This document shows positions 6,751-16,015 of a stretch of 64,000 nt of DNA, in pieces. Origin of the DNA: Streptomyces sp. NRRL B-3428 (lineage in GTDB: Bacteria > Actinomycetota > Actinomycetes > Streptomycetales > Streptomycetaceae); NCBI GenBank assembly GCA_000721375.1, contig JOGW01000010.1:186001-250000 (forward strand). The letters run 5' to 3'. The notes beneath the pieces were generated by a model. The model was given only the letters and a program-made list of their open reading frames with translations. It had not been told where the DNA came from and did no database searches. Position 1 is the first letter of the stretch. Each line of letters opens with the position of its first letter. Made by a program: the position numbers and the translations under genes.

Positions 6751-8421
6751 ATGCGAATACTGAAATCCCGTGCTGCGCGTATGGCCACAGTGGCCGTCGC
6801 AGCCACGCTGGTCGTCACCGCCTGCGGCAGTGACCGAGACAAGGGTGACGGCGAGGGCAGCAGCAAGGACAAGTTTGTCTTCGGTGCTCCCGGTGACCCG
6901 AGTTCGCTCGACCCGGCCCTCGCGAGCGACGGCGAGACGTTCCGCGTCACCCGTCAGGCGTTCGAGGCGCTGATCGAGCACGAGCCCGGTGGCTCCAAGA
7001 TGGTCGGCGGCCTCGCCGAGAAGTGGTCGAGCGACGCGACCGGCAAGCAGTGGACGTTCAACCTGCGCAAGGGCGTCAAGTTCCACGACGGCGAGGAGTT
7101 CAACGCCGCCGCCGTGTGCGCCAACTACGACCACTGGTACAACCTCAAGGGCGGCTACCAGTCCTCCGCGTTCACGGAGTACTGGCAGTACATGTTCGGC
7201 GGCTTCGCGAAGAACGAGGACCCCGAGCTGCCCCCGTCGAACTACAAGTCGTGCACCGCCAAGGACGCGAACACCGCGGTCATCGAGGTGAACGAGCCGT
7301 CCGCGAACTACCCGGGCGCCTTCTCGCTGCAGTCCTTCGCGATCCACTCGCCGAAGTCCATCGCCGAGATGGACAAGCAGCAGGCCACTGCTGAGGGCGA
7401 CGCGATCACCTACCCCGAGTACAGCCAGAAGCCGGGCGTGGACGCGGGTACGGGTCCGTACAAGATCAAGAGCTGGAACAAGGGCAACCAGGAGATCACC
7501 CTGGAGGCCTTCGACGGCTACTACGGTGACAAGGCCAAGGTCAAGAACCTTGTCTTCCGCACCCTGGACACCGAGGAGGGCCGTCGTCAGGCGCTCCAGT
7601 CCGGCGACATCGACGGGTACGACCTGGTCGCCCCCGCCGACGTGGACACGCTGAAGAAGGCCGGTTTCCAGGTCCCGACGCGTGACGTCTTCAACCTGCT
7701 CTACCTGGGCTTCACCCAGGAGAAGAACAAGGCCCTCGAGAAGCTCGAGGTCCGCCAGGCGATCTCGCACGCGATCGACCGCGACAACATCGTCAAGACC
7801 CAGCTGCCCGACGGCGGCAAGGTCGCGACCCAGTTCATGCCCGACACCGTCGCCGGTTACTCGGACAAGGTGAAGACGTACCCGTTCGACACCGAGAAGG
7901 CCAAGTCCCTTCTCAAGGGCGCGGGCCAGTCGGACCTCAAGCTGACCTTCTGCTACCCGACCGAGGTCACCCGGCCGTACATGCCGGCCCCGCAGGACAT
8001 CTTCGAGTCGGTCAAGTCCGACCTGGAGAAGGCCGGCGTCAAGGTCACCCCGAAGCCGATGAAGTGGAACCCGGACTACCTGGACGCCACCAAGACCGGT
8101 GCGTGCGACGCGTACCTGCTCGGCTGGACCGGTGACTTCAACGACGGCTTCAACTTCATCGGTACCTGGTTCTCCAAGTACGACAAGCAGTGGGGCTTCA
8201 AGAACAAGGCGCTCTTCGACACGGTGAACGCCTCGTCGAAGATCATCGACCCGGCCGGCCGTGTGGACGCCTACAAGACCGCCAACGAGGCGATCATGGA
8301 GTTCATCCCGGGCGTTCCGCTGACGCACTCCCCGCCGTCGATCGCCTTCGGCAAGAACGTCAACCCGCCGAAGGTCTCCCCGCTGACGCAGGAGAACTTC
8401 GCCGAGGTCTCCTTCAAGTAA
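6751..8421 (+). CDS. Peptide ABC transporter substrate-binding lipoprotein (SBP family 5)
   Basis: 556 aa from the ATG at 6751 behind GGGTGGAG. The signal sequence MRILKSRAARMATVAVAATL ends in lipobox VVTAC with the acylated Cys25, so the mature protein is anchored on the outer face of the membrane. Family-5 hallmarks follow: PSSLDPALASDGE, GLAEKWSSDATGKQWTFNLRKGVKFHDGEEFNA, GTGPYKIKSWNKG, VRQAISHAIDRDNIV and DAYLLGWTGDFNDGFNF. It delivers oligo- or dipeptides to the permease encoded just downstream (8555-12740). The upstream region (6546-6750) should hold the promoter. A perfect 12-bp hairpin follows the stop codon. Substrate specificity cannot be read from sequence. Confidence 0.93.
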   Translation: MRILKSRAARMATVAVAATLVVTACGSDRDKGDGEGSSKDKFVFGAPGDPSSLDPALASDGETFRVTRQAFEALIEHEPGGSKMVGGLAEKWSSDATGKQWTFNLRKGVKFHDGEEFNAAAVCANYDHWYNLKGGYQSSAFTEYWQYMFGGFAKNEDPELPPSNYKSCTAKDANTAVIEVNEPSANYPGAFSLQSFAIHSPKSIAEMDKQQATAEGDAITYPEYSQKPGVDAGTGPYKIKSWNKGNQEITLEAFDGYYGDKAKVKNLVFRTLDTEEGRRQALQSGDIDGYDLVAPADVDTLKKAGFQVPTRDVFNLLYLGFTQEKNKALEKLEVRQAISHAIDRDNIVKTQLPDGGKVATQFMPDTVAGYSDKVKTYPFDTEKAKSLLKGAGQSDLKLTFCYPTEVTRPYMPAPQDIFESVKSDLEKAGVKVTPKPMKWNPDYLDATKTGACDAYLLGWTGDFNDGFNFIGTWFSKYDKQWGFKNKALFDTVNASSKIIDPAGRVDAYKTANEAIMEFIPGVPLTHSPPSIAFGKNVNPPKVSPLTQENFAEVSFK

Positions 8422-8452
8422 GCCCAGCAGCACATCACTTGGCAGCACGGTT

Positions 8453-8488
8453 CCGCCCGGCCACATCAGAAACATCGTGGCCGGGCGG
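8453..8488 (+). terminator. Intra-operon hairpin after the first peptide-binding protein gene
   Basis: Perfect 12-bp stem CCGCCCGGCCAC / GTGGCCGGGCGG with a 12-nt loop, in the 133-bp gap between the binding-protein gene and the permease gene. There is no U-tract. It probably attenuates transcription or protects the upstream mRNA so that the binding protein is made in excess. Confidence 0.7.
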
Positions 8489-8554
8489 GCCCCGTGAGGC
8501 CCCCACCTGCCAGCACATGAGTGACAAAGCAAGACACAAGAAAGGGGCTGCGGG

Positions 8555-9559
8555 GTGCTGAGACTCGTCGTACGAAGACTGCTCCAGCTCATTCCCACCC
8601 TCCTCGGCCTGTCGGTTCTCCTCTTCCTGTGGTTGAACCGGCTTCCCGGCGGACCCGCCTCAGCGATCCTGGGCGAACGGGCCACCGAGGCCAAGAAGGC
8701 GCAGATCAACCGGATGCTCGGGCTCGACCAGCCCGTGTACGTCCAGTACTGGCGTTTTCTCAAGCGCATGGTCCAGGGCGACCTCGGTACCTCCATCCAG
8801 ACCGGGCAGCCGGTCTGGGAAGAGTTCACCCTGCGCTTCCCCGCCACCGTCGAACTGTCCCTGACGGCGATGCTCATCGCGGTCGTCGTGGGCATCCCGC
8901 TCGGCTATCTCGCCGCCCGTCGGCGCGGTGGCTGGCTCGACATCGCCGCGGTCTCCGGATCGCTCATCGGTATCTGCATCCCCGTGTTCTTCCTCGGTCT
9001 GATCCTCAAGGGGATCTTCGCCGTGAACCTCGGTCTGCTGCCGAGCTACGGCCGTCTCGAAACCGGGCTCGACGCCACCGACGTCACCGGGCTCGCCATG
9101 CTCGACGGGCTGCTCACCGGTGAGTTCGACGCGACCTGGGACGCCTTCAAGCACCTGATCCTGCCCGCGGTCACTCTCGCCTCCATTCCGCTCGTCGTCA
9201 TCGTCCGGATGACCCGCGCGAGCGTCCTGGAAGTGCTCGGCGAGGACTACGTGCGCACCGCCGAGTCCAAGGGCCTGGACGCACGGGTCGTACGCAGCCG
9301 TCACGTCCTGCGCAACGCGCTGCTCCCCGTGATCACCGCGGTCGGCCTGCTCACTGGCTCGCTGCTCTCGGGTGCCGTTCTCACCGAGTCGGTCTTCGCC
9401 TTCGAAGGCATCGGCAAGTTCATCCGGGATGCCATCGACGGCCGCGACTACCCGGTGCTGGTCGGCTTCATCATGCTGATCACCCTTGTCTTCGTCCTGA
9501 TCAACCTCCTCGTCGATGTCGCCTACAACCTCATCGACCCGAGAGTGCGGGTGCACTGA
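8555..9559 (+). CDS. Peptide ABC transporter permease (DppB/OppB type)
   Basis: 334 aa, GTG start behind AAAGGGG. The N-terminal helix LRLVVRRLLQLIPTLLGLSV is followed by the periplasmic-loop motif LGLDQPVYVQYWRFLKRMVQGDLGTS that is diagnostic of the DppB/OppB family. There are about six membrane segments, and the cytoplasmic EAA loop EDYVRTAESKGLDARVV contacts the ATPases. It ends NLIDPRVRVH, the usual family C-terminus. The stop codon overlaps the start of the second permease gene (TGATG), indicating translational coupling within the A-B-C-D-F operon. Confidence 0.93.
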   Translation: MLRLVVRRLLQLIPTLLGLSVLLFLWLNRLPGGPASAILGERATEAKKAQINRMLGLDQPVYVQYWRFLKRMVQGDLGTSIQTGQPVWEEFTLRFPATVELSLTAMLIAVVVGIPLGYLAARRRGGWLDIAAVSGSLIGICIPVFFLGLILKGIFAVNLGLLPSYGRLETGLDATDVTGLAMLDGLLTGEFDATWDAFKHLILPAVTLASIPLVVIVRMTRASVLEVLGEDYVRTAESKGLDARVVRSRHVLRNALLPVITAVGLLTGSLLSGAVLTESVFAFEGIGKFIRDAIDGRDYPVLVGFIMLITLVFVLINLLVDVAYNLIDPRVRVH

Positions 9560-10521
9560 TGAGCCTTGTCACCCCCAACACCAGCAAGATCGACCGTCTT
9601 GCCGAGCTGACGGCCACGCAGGAGACCGCCAGTGGCAGCAGCCTCTGGCGCGAGGCGTGGCGGCGGCTGCGGCGCAACAAGGCCGCAATCATCGGCGCCG
9701 TGGTCATCGCCGTCTTCGTCGTCGTGGCGATCGTCGGTCCGATGGTCGCCCCGCACGACCCGGCGGCACAGATCTGGCGCGGCGAAGTACGCATCAACAA
9801 GGGACAGTTCATCGGCCCGCGTGCCGAGAACTGGTTCGGCCTCGACCACCTCGGCCGTGACCAGTTGTCCAGGTTCCTGGTCGGCGCCCGGCAGACCCTG
9901 CTCGTCGGTGTGGTCTCCATGCTGATCGGCCTGATCATCGGTGCGATCATCGGTGGTGTGTCCGGCGCTGCCGCCACCCTCGGCGGCAAGAACGGACAGC
10001 GCTTCGACACCTTCGTCATGCGCGTCACCGACATCATGCTGGCGCTGCCCTCGCTGCTGCTCGCCGTCTCCATCGCCGCGATGCTCGGGCAGTCGCTCAC
10101 CACCGTGATGATCGCGGTCGGCGTGGTGCAGATCCCCATCTTCGCCCGGCTGCTTCGCGGTTCGATGCTCGCCCAGGGCAGCGCGGACTACGTCCTCGCC
10201 GCCAAGTCGATGGGTATCCGCACCCGGCGTATCGCCACGGGGCAGATCCTGCCGAACTCGCTGAGCCCGGTCATCGTGCAGGCCACGCTGTCCCTCGCCA
10301 CCGCGATCATCGAGGCTGCGGCCCTGTCGTACCTCGGTCTCGGCAGCCCGGACCAGTCGGTGCCCGAGTGGGGCGCGATGCTCACCCAGGCTCAGCGGTT
10401 CTTCGACAACGCGCCGCTGATGTCCGTCTACCCGGCAGTGGGCATCATCATCACCGCCCTCGGCTTCACCCTCCTCGGCGAGGCCATGCGCGAAGCCCTC
10501 GACCCGAAGCTGCGAGGCTGA
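9559..10521 (+). CDS. Peptide ABC transporter permease (DppC/OppC type)
   Basis: 320 aa; its ATG shares one base with the upstream stop. The DppC/OppC pattern is present: SLWREAWRRLRRNKAAIIGAVVI at the first membrane helix, then WFGLDHLGRDQLSRFLVGARQTL, the EAA loop ADYVLAAKSMGIRTRR, and the family signature AALSYLGLGSPDQSVPEWGAML. It forms a heterodimer with the adjacent DppB-like protein as the membrane channel. Only 6 bp separate it from the first ATPase gene. Confidence 0.93.
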   Translation: MSLVTPNTSKIDRLAELTATQETASGSSLWREAWRRLRRNKAAIIGAVVIAVFVVVAIVGPMVAPHDPAAQIWRGEVRINKGQFIGPRAENWFGLDHLGRDQLSRFLVGARQTLLVGVVSMLIGLIIGAIIGGVSGAAATLGGKNGQRFDTFVMRVTDIMLALPSLLLAVSIAAMLGQSLTTVMIAVGVVQIPIFARLLRGSMLAQGSADYVLAAKSMGIRTRRIATGQILPNSLSPVIVQATLSLATAIIEAAALSYLGLGSPDQSVPEWGAMLTQAQRFFDNAPLMSVYPAVGIIITALGFTLLGEAMREALDPKLRG

Positions 10522-10527
10522 TCTGCC

Positions 10528-11568
10528 ATGGCACTGCTCTCAGTTGACGAACTCACCGTCACCTTCGGCGGCCGCGGACAGAAAGAGTCCAAGGCGGTCG
10601 ACGGCGTCTCCTTCGACGTCGACCAGGGTCAAGTGGTCGGTCTCGTGGGCGAATCCGGCTGCGGCAAGTCCGTGACCTCGCTCGCCCTGATGGGTCTGCT
10701 CCCCGGCAAGGGCGTCAAGCTCGGCGGCCGCGCCGACTTCGACGGCAACAACCTGCTGACCATGAGCCAGCGGGAGATGCGGGACATGCGCGGCAGCCAG
10801 CTCGCGATGATCTTCCAGGACCCGCTGTCCTCCCTGAACCCGGTCGTCCCGATCGGGATCCAGGTCACCGAGATCCTGCAGCGGCACCGCGGCCTGAAGG
10901 GCGAAGCCGCCCGCAAGGAAGCGGCGCATCTGCTCGACCGCGTGGGCATTCCGGACCCGACCCGTCGGCTCAAGGAGTACCCGCACCAACTCTCCGGCGG
11001 TATGCGCCAGCGCGCGCTGATCGCCATGGCTGTCGCCTGTGCCCCGCGCCTGCTCATCGCGGACGAGCCGACCACCGCCCTCGACGTCACCATCCAGGCG
11101 CAGATCCTGGAGCTCCTCAAGGAGCTGGTGGACGAGGAGGGCACCGCGCTGCTGATGATCACCCATGACCTGGGTGTCGTCGCCGGTCTGTGCGACCAGG
11201 TCAATGTGCTCTACGCGGGCAAGGTGGTGGAATCCGCGGACCGCCACGAGCTGTTCGCCCACCCGATGCACCCGTACGCGCACGGCCTGCTCGAATCGAT
11301 CCCGCGGCTCGACGCGCCGCGCGGCGAGCCGCTCAAGCCGATCCGCGGATCCATCAACGACCGGATCGCCTGGGCCGACGGCTGTGCCTTCGCGCCCCGC
11401 TGCGACCACTACACGATGGAGTGCCTGACCGGCACTCCGGCCCTGACCGAGCCCGCCGCGGCCGGCCACCAGGTCCGGTGCGTCAACCCCGTACGGGAGC
11501 CCGTCGAGATCGCCACGCTCGACGCCGCTGACGTCACCGCATCGGCACAACAGGAGACGAGCGCATGA
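10528..11568 (+). CDS. Peptide ABC transporter ATP-binding protein (DppD/OppD type)
   Basis: 346 aa. Walker A GESGCGKS, signature LSGGMRQR and Walker [13 protein letters not shown] are all intact, followed by the H-loop THDLG. The C-terminal oligopeptide-transporter domain carries the CAF-PRC-C cysteine pattern (GCAFAPRCDHYTMEC); in mycobacterial DppD such cysteines have been reported to hold an iron-sulfur cluster, which I recall but cannot verify here. It energises uptake together with the downstream DppF-like subunit, whose ATG overlaps this stop by 4 bases. Confidence 0.93.
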   Translation: MALLSVDELTVTFGGRGQKESKAVDGVSFDVDQGQVVGLVGESGCGKSVTSLALMGLLPGKGVKLGGRADFDGNNLLTMSQREMRDMRGSQLAMIFQDPLSSLNPVVPIGIQVTEILQRHRGLKGEAARKEAAHLLDRVGIPDPTRRLKEYPHQLSGGMRQRALIAMAVACAPRLLIADEPTTALDVTIQAQILELLKELVDEEGTALLMITHDLGVVAGLCDQVNVLYAGKVVESADRHELFAHPMHPYAHGLLESIPRLDAPRGEPLKPIRGSINDRIAWADGCAFAPRCDHYTMECLTGTPALTEPAAAGHQVRCVNPVREPVEIATLDAADVTASAQQETSA

Positions 11569-12740
11569 GCCTCCTTGAACTGAACGACGTCAAGGTCCAC
11601 TTCCCGATCAAGAAGGGCGTGCTCTTCGACCGTACGGTCGGCCACGTCTACGCGGTCGACGGGATCTCCCTGAAGGTCGAGGCCGGTCAGACGTACGGTC
11701 TCGTCGGTGAGTCGGGCTGCGGCAAGACCACCCTCGGGCGGGCGGTCCTGCGTCTGGTCGACATCACCAGCGGTGAAGTCGTCCTGGACGGCGAGGACTT
11801 GGCGAAGCTCTCCGACAAGGAGATGCGAGAGCGGCGGCGCAAGCTCCAGATGGTCTTCCAGGACCCGCTGGGCAGCCTCAACCCGCGCCAGAACATCGAG
11901 TCGATCCTCTCCGAGGGCATGGCCGCGCACGGTATCGGCGCCTCCCAGGAGGAGCGGCGCGAGAAGATCCGCGCGATCCTCGCCAAGGTGGGTCTGCCGT
12001 CCAACGCCCTGTCGCGCTACCCGCACGAGTTCTCGGGCGGTCAGCGTCAGCGCATCGGTATCGCCCGCGCGCTGGTCCTCGAACCGGACGTGATCATCTG
12101 CGACGAGCCGGTCTCCGCGCTCGACGTGTCGATCCAGGCGCAGGTGGTCAACCTGCTCGACGAGCTCCAGGAGGAACTGGGTCTGACGTACGTCGTCATC
12201 GCCCACGACCTCGCGGTGGTACGCCACATCTCCGATGTCATCGGAGTGATGTACCTGGGCTCGCTGGTGGAGGAGGCGCCGAGCGACGCGTTGTACGCGG
12301 AGCCGAAGCACCCGTACACCAGGGCGCTGATGTCGGCGGTGCCGATCCCGGACCCGGTGGTCGAGGAGGCCCGCGAGCGCATCCTGCTCAAGGGCGACCT
12401 GCCCTCGCCCGCCAAACCGCCGTCCGGCTGCCGTTTCCACACGCGCTGCCCGTGGGCGCAGGACCGCTGCTCCACCGAGCGGCCCGTGCTGCAGGACGTG
12501 GGCGGCGGCCACCGGGTGGCCTGCCACTTCACCTCGGAGATCGAGTCCGGTCTGCTGCAGATCGGTTCGTCCGCGGCGGTGGTTCCGGCGGCTCGTACGG
12601 AGGCGGACTCGGTGACGGCCGCGGCTGTGGCAGCCGATACCGAGGCGCCCGAGTCGACCGAAGCCGAGTCGACCGAAACCGAGTCGACCGAAACCGACTC
12701 GACAGAAGACGCCAAGGACTCCACCGCACAGGGCGCGTAA
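11565..12740 (+). CDS. Peptide ABC transporter ATP-binding protein (DppF/OppF type) with acidic tail
   Basis: 391 aa. It shows Walker A GESGCGKT, signature FSGGQRQR, Walker [13 protein letters not shown] and the C-terminal [15 protein letters not shown] cysteine motif. The conserved part ends near residue 325. The last roughly 65 residues are an acidic low-complexity extension rich in E, S and T, including four EST-type pentapeptides (encoded at 12651-12710), absent from ordinary DppF proteins. It is the last gene of the first importer operon, and a perfect terminator hairpin follows. Confidence 0.92.
   Translation: MSLLELNDVKVHFPIKKGVLFDRTVGHVYAVDGISLKVEAGQTYGLVGESGCGKTTLGRAVLRLVDITSGEVVLDGEDLAKLSDKEMRERRRKLQMVFQDPLGSLNPRQNIESILSEGMAAHGIGASQEERREKIRAILAKVGLPSNALSRYPHEFSGGQRQRIGIARALVLEPDVIICDEPVSALDVSIQAQVVNLLDELQEELGLTYVVIAHDLAVVRHISDVIGVMYLGSLVEEAPSDALYAEPKHPYTRALMSAVPIPDPVVEEARERILLKGDLPSPAKPPSGCRFHTRCPWAQDRCSTERPVLQDVGGGHRVACHFTSEIESGLLQIGSSAAVVPAARTEADSVTAAAVAADTEAPESTEAESTETESTETDSTEDAKDSTAQGA
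12651..12710 (+). repeat. Four 15-bp coding repeats (ESTEx) in the DppF-like tail
   Basis: Four consecutive 15-bp units of the form GAGTCGACCGAAACC, the last degenerate, encode the pentapeptides ESTEA, ESTET, ESTET and DSTED. This is a slippage-prone coding repeat. Confidence 0.85.
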
Positions 12741-12776
12741 CCACCTCGCCCTTGGTCGGACCCCACCGGCACTCGA

Positions 12777-12806
12777 GAAACCCCCGGGACAACTCCCGGG
12801 GGTTTC
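12777..12806 (+). terminator. Terminator of the first peptide importer operon
   Basis: Perfect 13-bp stem (GAAACCCCCGGGA, loop CAAC, complementary arm), followed by TTGC. Placed 36 bp after the stop of the DppF-like gene. Confidence 0.88.
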
Positions 12807-12974
12807 TTGCTGGTCACGGCACCTGTTCGCCCAACCGGTGCTCCCACTGCAGGAATTACGGTTCCGCAAACTTCCTGGTCGACCTCTGGCGCGTGATCTT
12901 GATCACATTGAACACTCCCGAAAGGCAGGTTGCTATCAGGCCAAACCACCTGAGGTGGAGGAGGTCCGACGCGC

Positions 12975-13973
12975 GTGACCGCACCTATCGAGACCACAGC
13001 CGCAAGCGCCGAGGCGCAGCCGGAAGCCGTGCTCGCAGGAGCCGGACCAGGTCAGATCGAAGGCCGTTCGCTGGGCCGGATCGCCTGGACGCGATTCAAG
13101 CGCGACAAAGCCGCGGTGGCCGGAGGTGTCGTCGTGGTGCTGCTGGTCCTGATGGCGGCCCTGGCCAAACCCGTCCAGGCGATCTTCGATCTGGACCCGG
13201 ACAAGCTCAACCAGGACCTCGTCGACCCCGCCCTGCAGGCACCCAAAGGACCCTGGGGCGGCATGAGTTGGGATCACCCGCTCGGCGTGGACCCCGGCTT
13301 CGGACGTGATCTCCTCGCCCGGGTGATCGAAGGCTCCTGGGTCTCCCTGCTCGTGGCGGTCGGCGCGACCCTGGTCTCGGTGCTGATCGGTGTCGTCTTC
13401 GGTGTGGTCGCGGGCTACTACGGCGGATGGGTCGACAGCGTTGTGAGCCGGCTGATGGACACGTTCCTCGCCTTCCCGCTGCTCCTGTTCGCGATCTCGC
13501 TCTCCGCCTCCGTGCAGGACGGCTTCTGGGGTCTGACCGGACTGCCGCTGCGGATCGCCGTGCTGATCTTCGTCATCGGCTTCTTCGCCTGGCCGTACAT
13601 CGGCCGGATCGTCCGCGCCCAGACCATGAGCCTGCGCGAGCGGGAGTTCGTGGAGGCTTCGCGATCGCTCGGCGCACGCGGCCCGTTCATCATCTTCCGC
13701 GAGCTGATGCCGAATCTGATCGCGCCGATCCTCGTGTACTCCACGCTCCTGATCCCGACCAACATCCTCTTCGAGGCGGCGCTCAGCTTCCTCGGCGTGG
13801 GCATCGCCCCGCCGCAGGCCTCGTGGGGCGGCATGCTCACCGACGCCGCCGACCGCTACGAGTCCGATCTGCAGTACCTGTTCGTGCCCGGTCTGGCGAT
13901 CTTCATCACCGTCCTGGCCTTCAACCTCCTCGGGGACGGGCTGCGCGACGCGCTCGACCCCCGGAGCAAGTAG
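12975..13973 (+). CDS. Peptide ABC transporter permease (DppC/OppC type), second system
   Basis: 332 aa, GTG start behind GGAGGAGG. DppC/OppC features are present: GRIAWTRFKRDKAAVAGGVVVV, the WDHPLGVDPGFGRDLLARVIEG motif, the EAA loop REFVEASRSLGARGPFI, and AALSFLGVGIAPPQASWGGML. It opens a second complete importer (C-A-B-D-F order, 12975-19283) and so precedes its binding-protein gene, unlike in the first cluster. The N-terminus has a 35-residue Ala/Glu-rich cytoplasmic extension. Confidence 0.92.
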   Translation: MTAPIETTAASAEAQPEAVLAGAGPGQIEGRSLGRIAWTRFKRDKAAVAGGVVVVLLVLMAALAKPVQAIFDLDPDKLNQDLVDPALQAPKGPWGGMSWDHPLGVDPGFGRDLLARVIEGSWVSLLVAVGATLVSVLIGVVFGVVAGYYGGWVDSVVSRLMDTFLAFPLLLFAISLSASVQDGFWGLTGLPLRIAVLIFVIGFFAWPYIGRIVRAQTMSLREREFVEASRSLGARGPFIIFRELMPNLIAPILVYSTLLIPTNILFEAALSFLGVGIAPPQASWGGMLTDAADRYESDLQYLFVPGLAIFITVLAFNLLGDGLRDALDPRSK

Positions 13974-14095
13974 TCCCGCGCACCTGATCCCCGACCGAGC
14001 ACCGAGCACTCCCTGAGCAACTCGTTCCCGACCAAGCAGTACCTGGCACAGCGGTTTCCGTGCCGTAGGCATCGAATTCAGGAGGCAGCCCCAGC

Positions 14096-15874
14096 ATGAA
14101 GACCAAGAAAGTATCGGCCGTCCTAGCGACGGCGCTCGCCCTGGCGCTGACCGCCACGGCATGCGGCGGCTCCGACGATGGCGACGGCGACAAGAACAAG
14201 GACAAGAACAACAACAACAGCCAGAAGGCCGTGGCCGACGCCGCCCTCGAGTCGATCGTGAACCAGTCGTCCGACAAGGGCGGCACGGTCACCTACGAAC
14301 ACTCCGACGTACCGGACTCGCTCGACCCCGGCAACACGTACTACGGCTGGGTGCAGAACTTCTCGCGCCTGTACGGCCGTACGCTCACCACCTTCAAGCC
14401 GGCCGCTGGAACCGACGGTCTCACGGTCGTCCCGGACCTCGCCGAGTCCCTGGGCCAGCCCAGCGCGGACGCCAAGACCTGGACGTACAAGCTGCGCAAG
14501 GGCGTGAAGTACGACGACGGCACCGAGGTCACCTCGAAGGACGTCAAGTACGCCATCGAGCGCTCCAACTTCGCACCCGAGGCGCTCTCCAACGGCCCCA
14601 CGTACTTCAAGGCGTATCTGGAGGGCGGCGACAAGTACAAGGGTCCCTACAAGGACAAGAACCCCGACGGGATCGCGTCCATCGAGACCCCGGACGACTA
14701 CACGATCACGTTCAAACTCAACAAGCCCTTCGCGGACTTCGACTACCTCGCGACGTTCTCGCAGACCGCCCCGGTGCCCCAGGCCAAGGACAAGGGTGCC
14801 TCCTACGTGCAGAACATCGTGTCCTCGGGCCCGTACAAGTTCGAGTCGTACAGCGAGGGCCGCAGCGCCGTCCTCGTCCGTAACCCGAACTGGGACAAGG
14901 CGACCGACCCGATCCGTCCGGCGCTCGCCGACCGTATCGAGATCAAGTTCAAGGTCAACCCGACCACCGTCGACCAGCATCTCCTCAACGACCAGATCAC
15001 CGTCGACGCGGCCGGCACCGGTGTGCAGTCCAAGACGCAGCCGAAGGTCCTGAAGCCGTCCGAGAAGAACCAGACGGACAACCCGTACGCGGGCGCGACC
15101 ACGTGGCTGGCGATGAACGTGCACGTGGCGCCGTTCGACAACATCGAGTGCCGCAAGGCCGTCCAGTACGCGATCGACAAGACCTCGGTGCAGCAGGCGC
15201 TCGGCGGCGACACCAAGGGTGACGTGGCCTCCACGCTGCTGCCGCCGTCGGTGAACGGCTACACGAAGTTCGACACGTACGCGACCGACGGCAACAAGGG
15301 TGACGAGGCCAAGGCCAAGGAAGCCCTGACCGCGTGCAAGCAGCCGAACGGCTTCAGCACCAACCTCTCGGCGCGCTCCGACCGCCCCGACGAGATCGCC
15401 ATGGCGACCGCGATCAAGGCCTCCCTGGAGAAGGTCGGGATCAACGCCGAGATCAAGCAGTTCCCCTCGGGCAAGTACTTCGCCAACTTCGCGGGCAACC
15501 CGAGCTACGTCCATGAGCACAAGCTCGGTCTGATGATGATGGCCTGGGGCGCCGACTGGCCGACCGGCTTCGGCTTCCTCGACCAGGTCGTCAACGGCTC
15601 CGCGATCAAGCCCTCCGGCGGCAACAACCTGATGGAGCTCGACGACCCGAAGGTCAACGCGGCCCTGGCCGAGGGCATCGGTATGACCGACGCCGCCGAG
15701 CGCACCAAGAAGTGGGGCGAGGTCGACAAGCTCGTCATGGACACGGCCTCCGCGGTCCCGCTGATCTACCGCAAGAACCTGCTCTACCGGGCGGACTCGG
15801 CGACCAACGTCACCGTCACCCAGGCCTATCTGGGGATGTACGACTACTTGCTGATCGGTACCAGCAAGAAGTAG
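14096..15874 (+). CDS. Peptide ABC transporter substrate-binding lipoprotein, second system
   Basis: 592 aa, ATG behind CAGGAGG. The lipoprotein signal ends in LTATAC with Cys23. A charged linker (DKNKDKNNNN) separates the anchor from the family-5 binding domain, which shows PDSLDPGNTYYGWVQNF, DLAESLGQPSADAKTWTYKLRKGVKYDDG, SGPYKFESYSEGRSA, CRKAVQYAIDKTSVQQ and LMMMAWGADWPTGFGFL. It is only loosely similar to the binding protein at 6751, so the two systems probably take different peptides. Two strong hairpins follow before the permease gene. Confidence 0.93.
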   Translation: MKTKKVSAVLATALALALTATACGGSDDGDGDKNKDKNNNNSQKAVADAALESIVNQSSDKGGTVTYEHSDVPDSLDPGNTYYGWVQNFSRLYGRTLTTFKPAAGTDGLTVVPDLAESLGQPSADAKTWTYKLRKGVKYDDGTEVTSKDVKYAIERSNFAPEALSNGPTYFKAYLEGGDKYKGPYKDKNPDGIASIETPDDYTITFKLNKPFADFDYLATFSQTAPVPQAKDKGASYVQNIVSSGPYKFESYSEGRSAVLVRNPNWDKATDPIRPALADRIEIKFKVNPTTVDQHLLNDQITVDAAGTGVQSKTQPKVLKPSEKNQTDNPYAGATTWLAMNVHVAPFDNIECRKAVQYAIDKTSVQQALGGDTKGDVASTLLPPSVNGYTKFDTYATDGNKGDEAKAKEALTACKQPNGFSTNLSARSDRPDEIAMATAIKASLEKVGINAEIKQFPSGKYFANFAGNPSYVHEHKLGLMMMAWGADWPTGFGFLDQVVNGSAIKPSGGNNLMELDDPKVNAALAEGIGMTDAAERTKKWGEVDKLVMDTASAVPLIYRKNLLYRADSATNVTVTQAYLGMYDYLLIGTSKK

Positions 15875-15880
15875 CCGCCC

Positions 15881-15906
15881 GGGAGCCGGCCCACGAGCCG
15901 GCTCCC
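15881..15906 (+). terminator. First of two hairpins after the second binding-protein gene
   Basis: Perfect 10-bp stem GGGAGCCGGC / GCCGGCTCCC with loop CCACGA, starting 7 bases after the stop codon. No U-tract. Confidence 0.65.
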
Positions 15907-15961
15907 CGACCGCCGAATCCCCATCCGGGCAAGGGATTTACGAGAGGCAGGTGAAGGCATC

Positions 15962-16002
15962 GGTGTCCGCCGGACCGGGTGAGCCCCGGACCGGCGGACA
16001 CC
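15962..16002 (+). terminator. Long hairpin just upstream of the second DppB-type gene
   Basis: A 12-bp perfect stem (15962-15973 with 15991-16002), an A-A mismatch, then 5 more pairs (CCGGG/CCCGG) around a TGAGC loop. It ends 13 bases before the GTG start at 16016, whose Shine-Dalgarno sequence is poor. It could act as an intra-operon attenuator or limit translation. Confidence 0.7.
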
Positions 16003-16015
16003 GCGCCGAGCCACT

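Noticed and set aside
6643..8895. A 750-codon open frame antisense to the peptide-binding protein
   Set aside because: Same shadow effect; the plus-strand product has clear lipobox and family-5 motifs.
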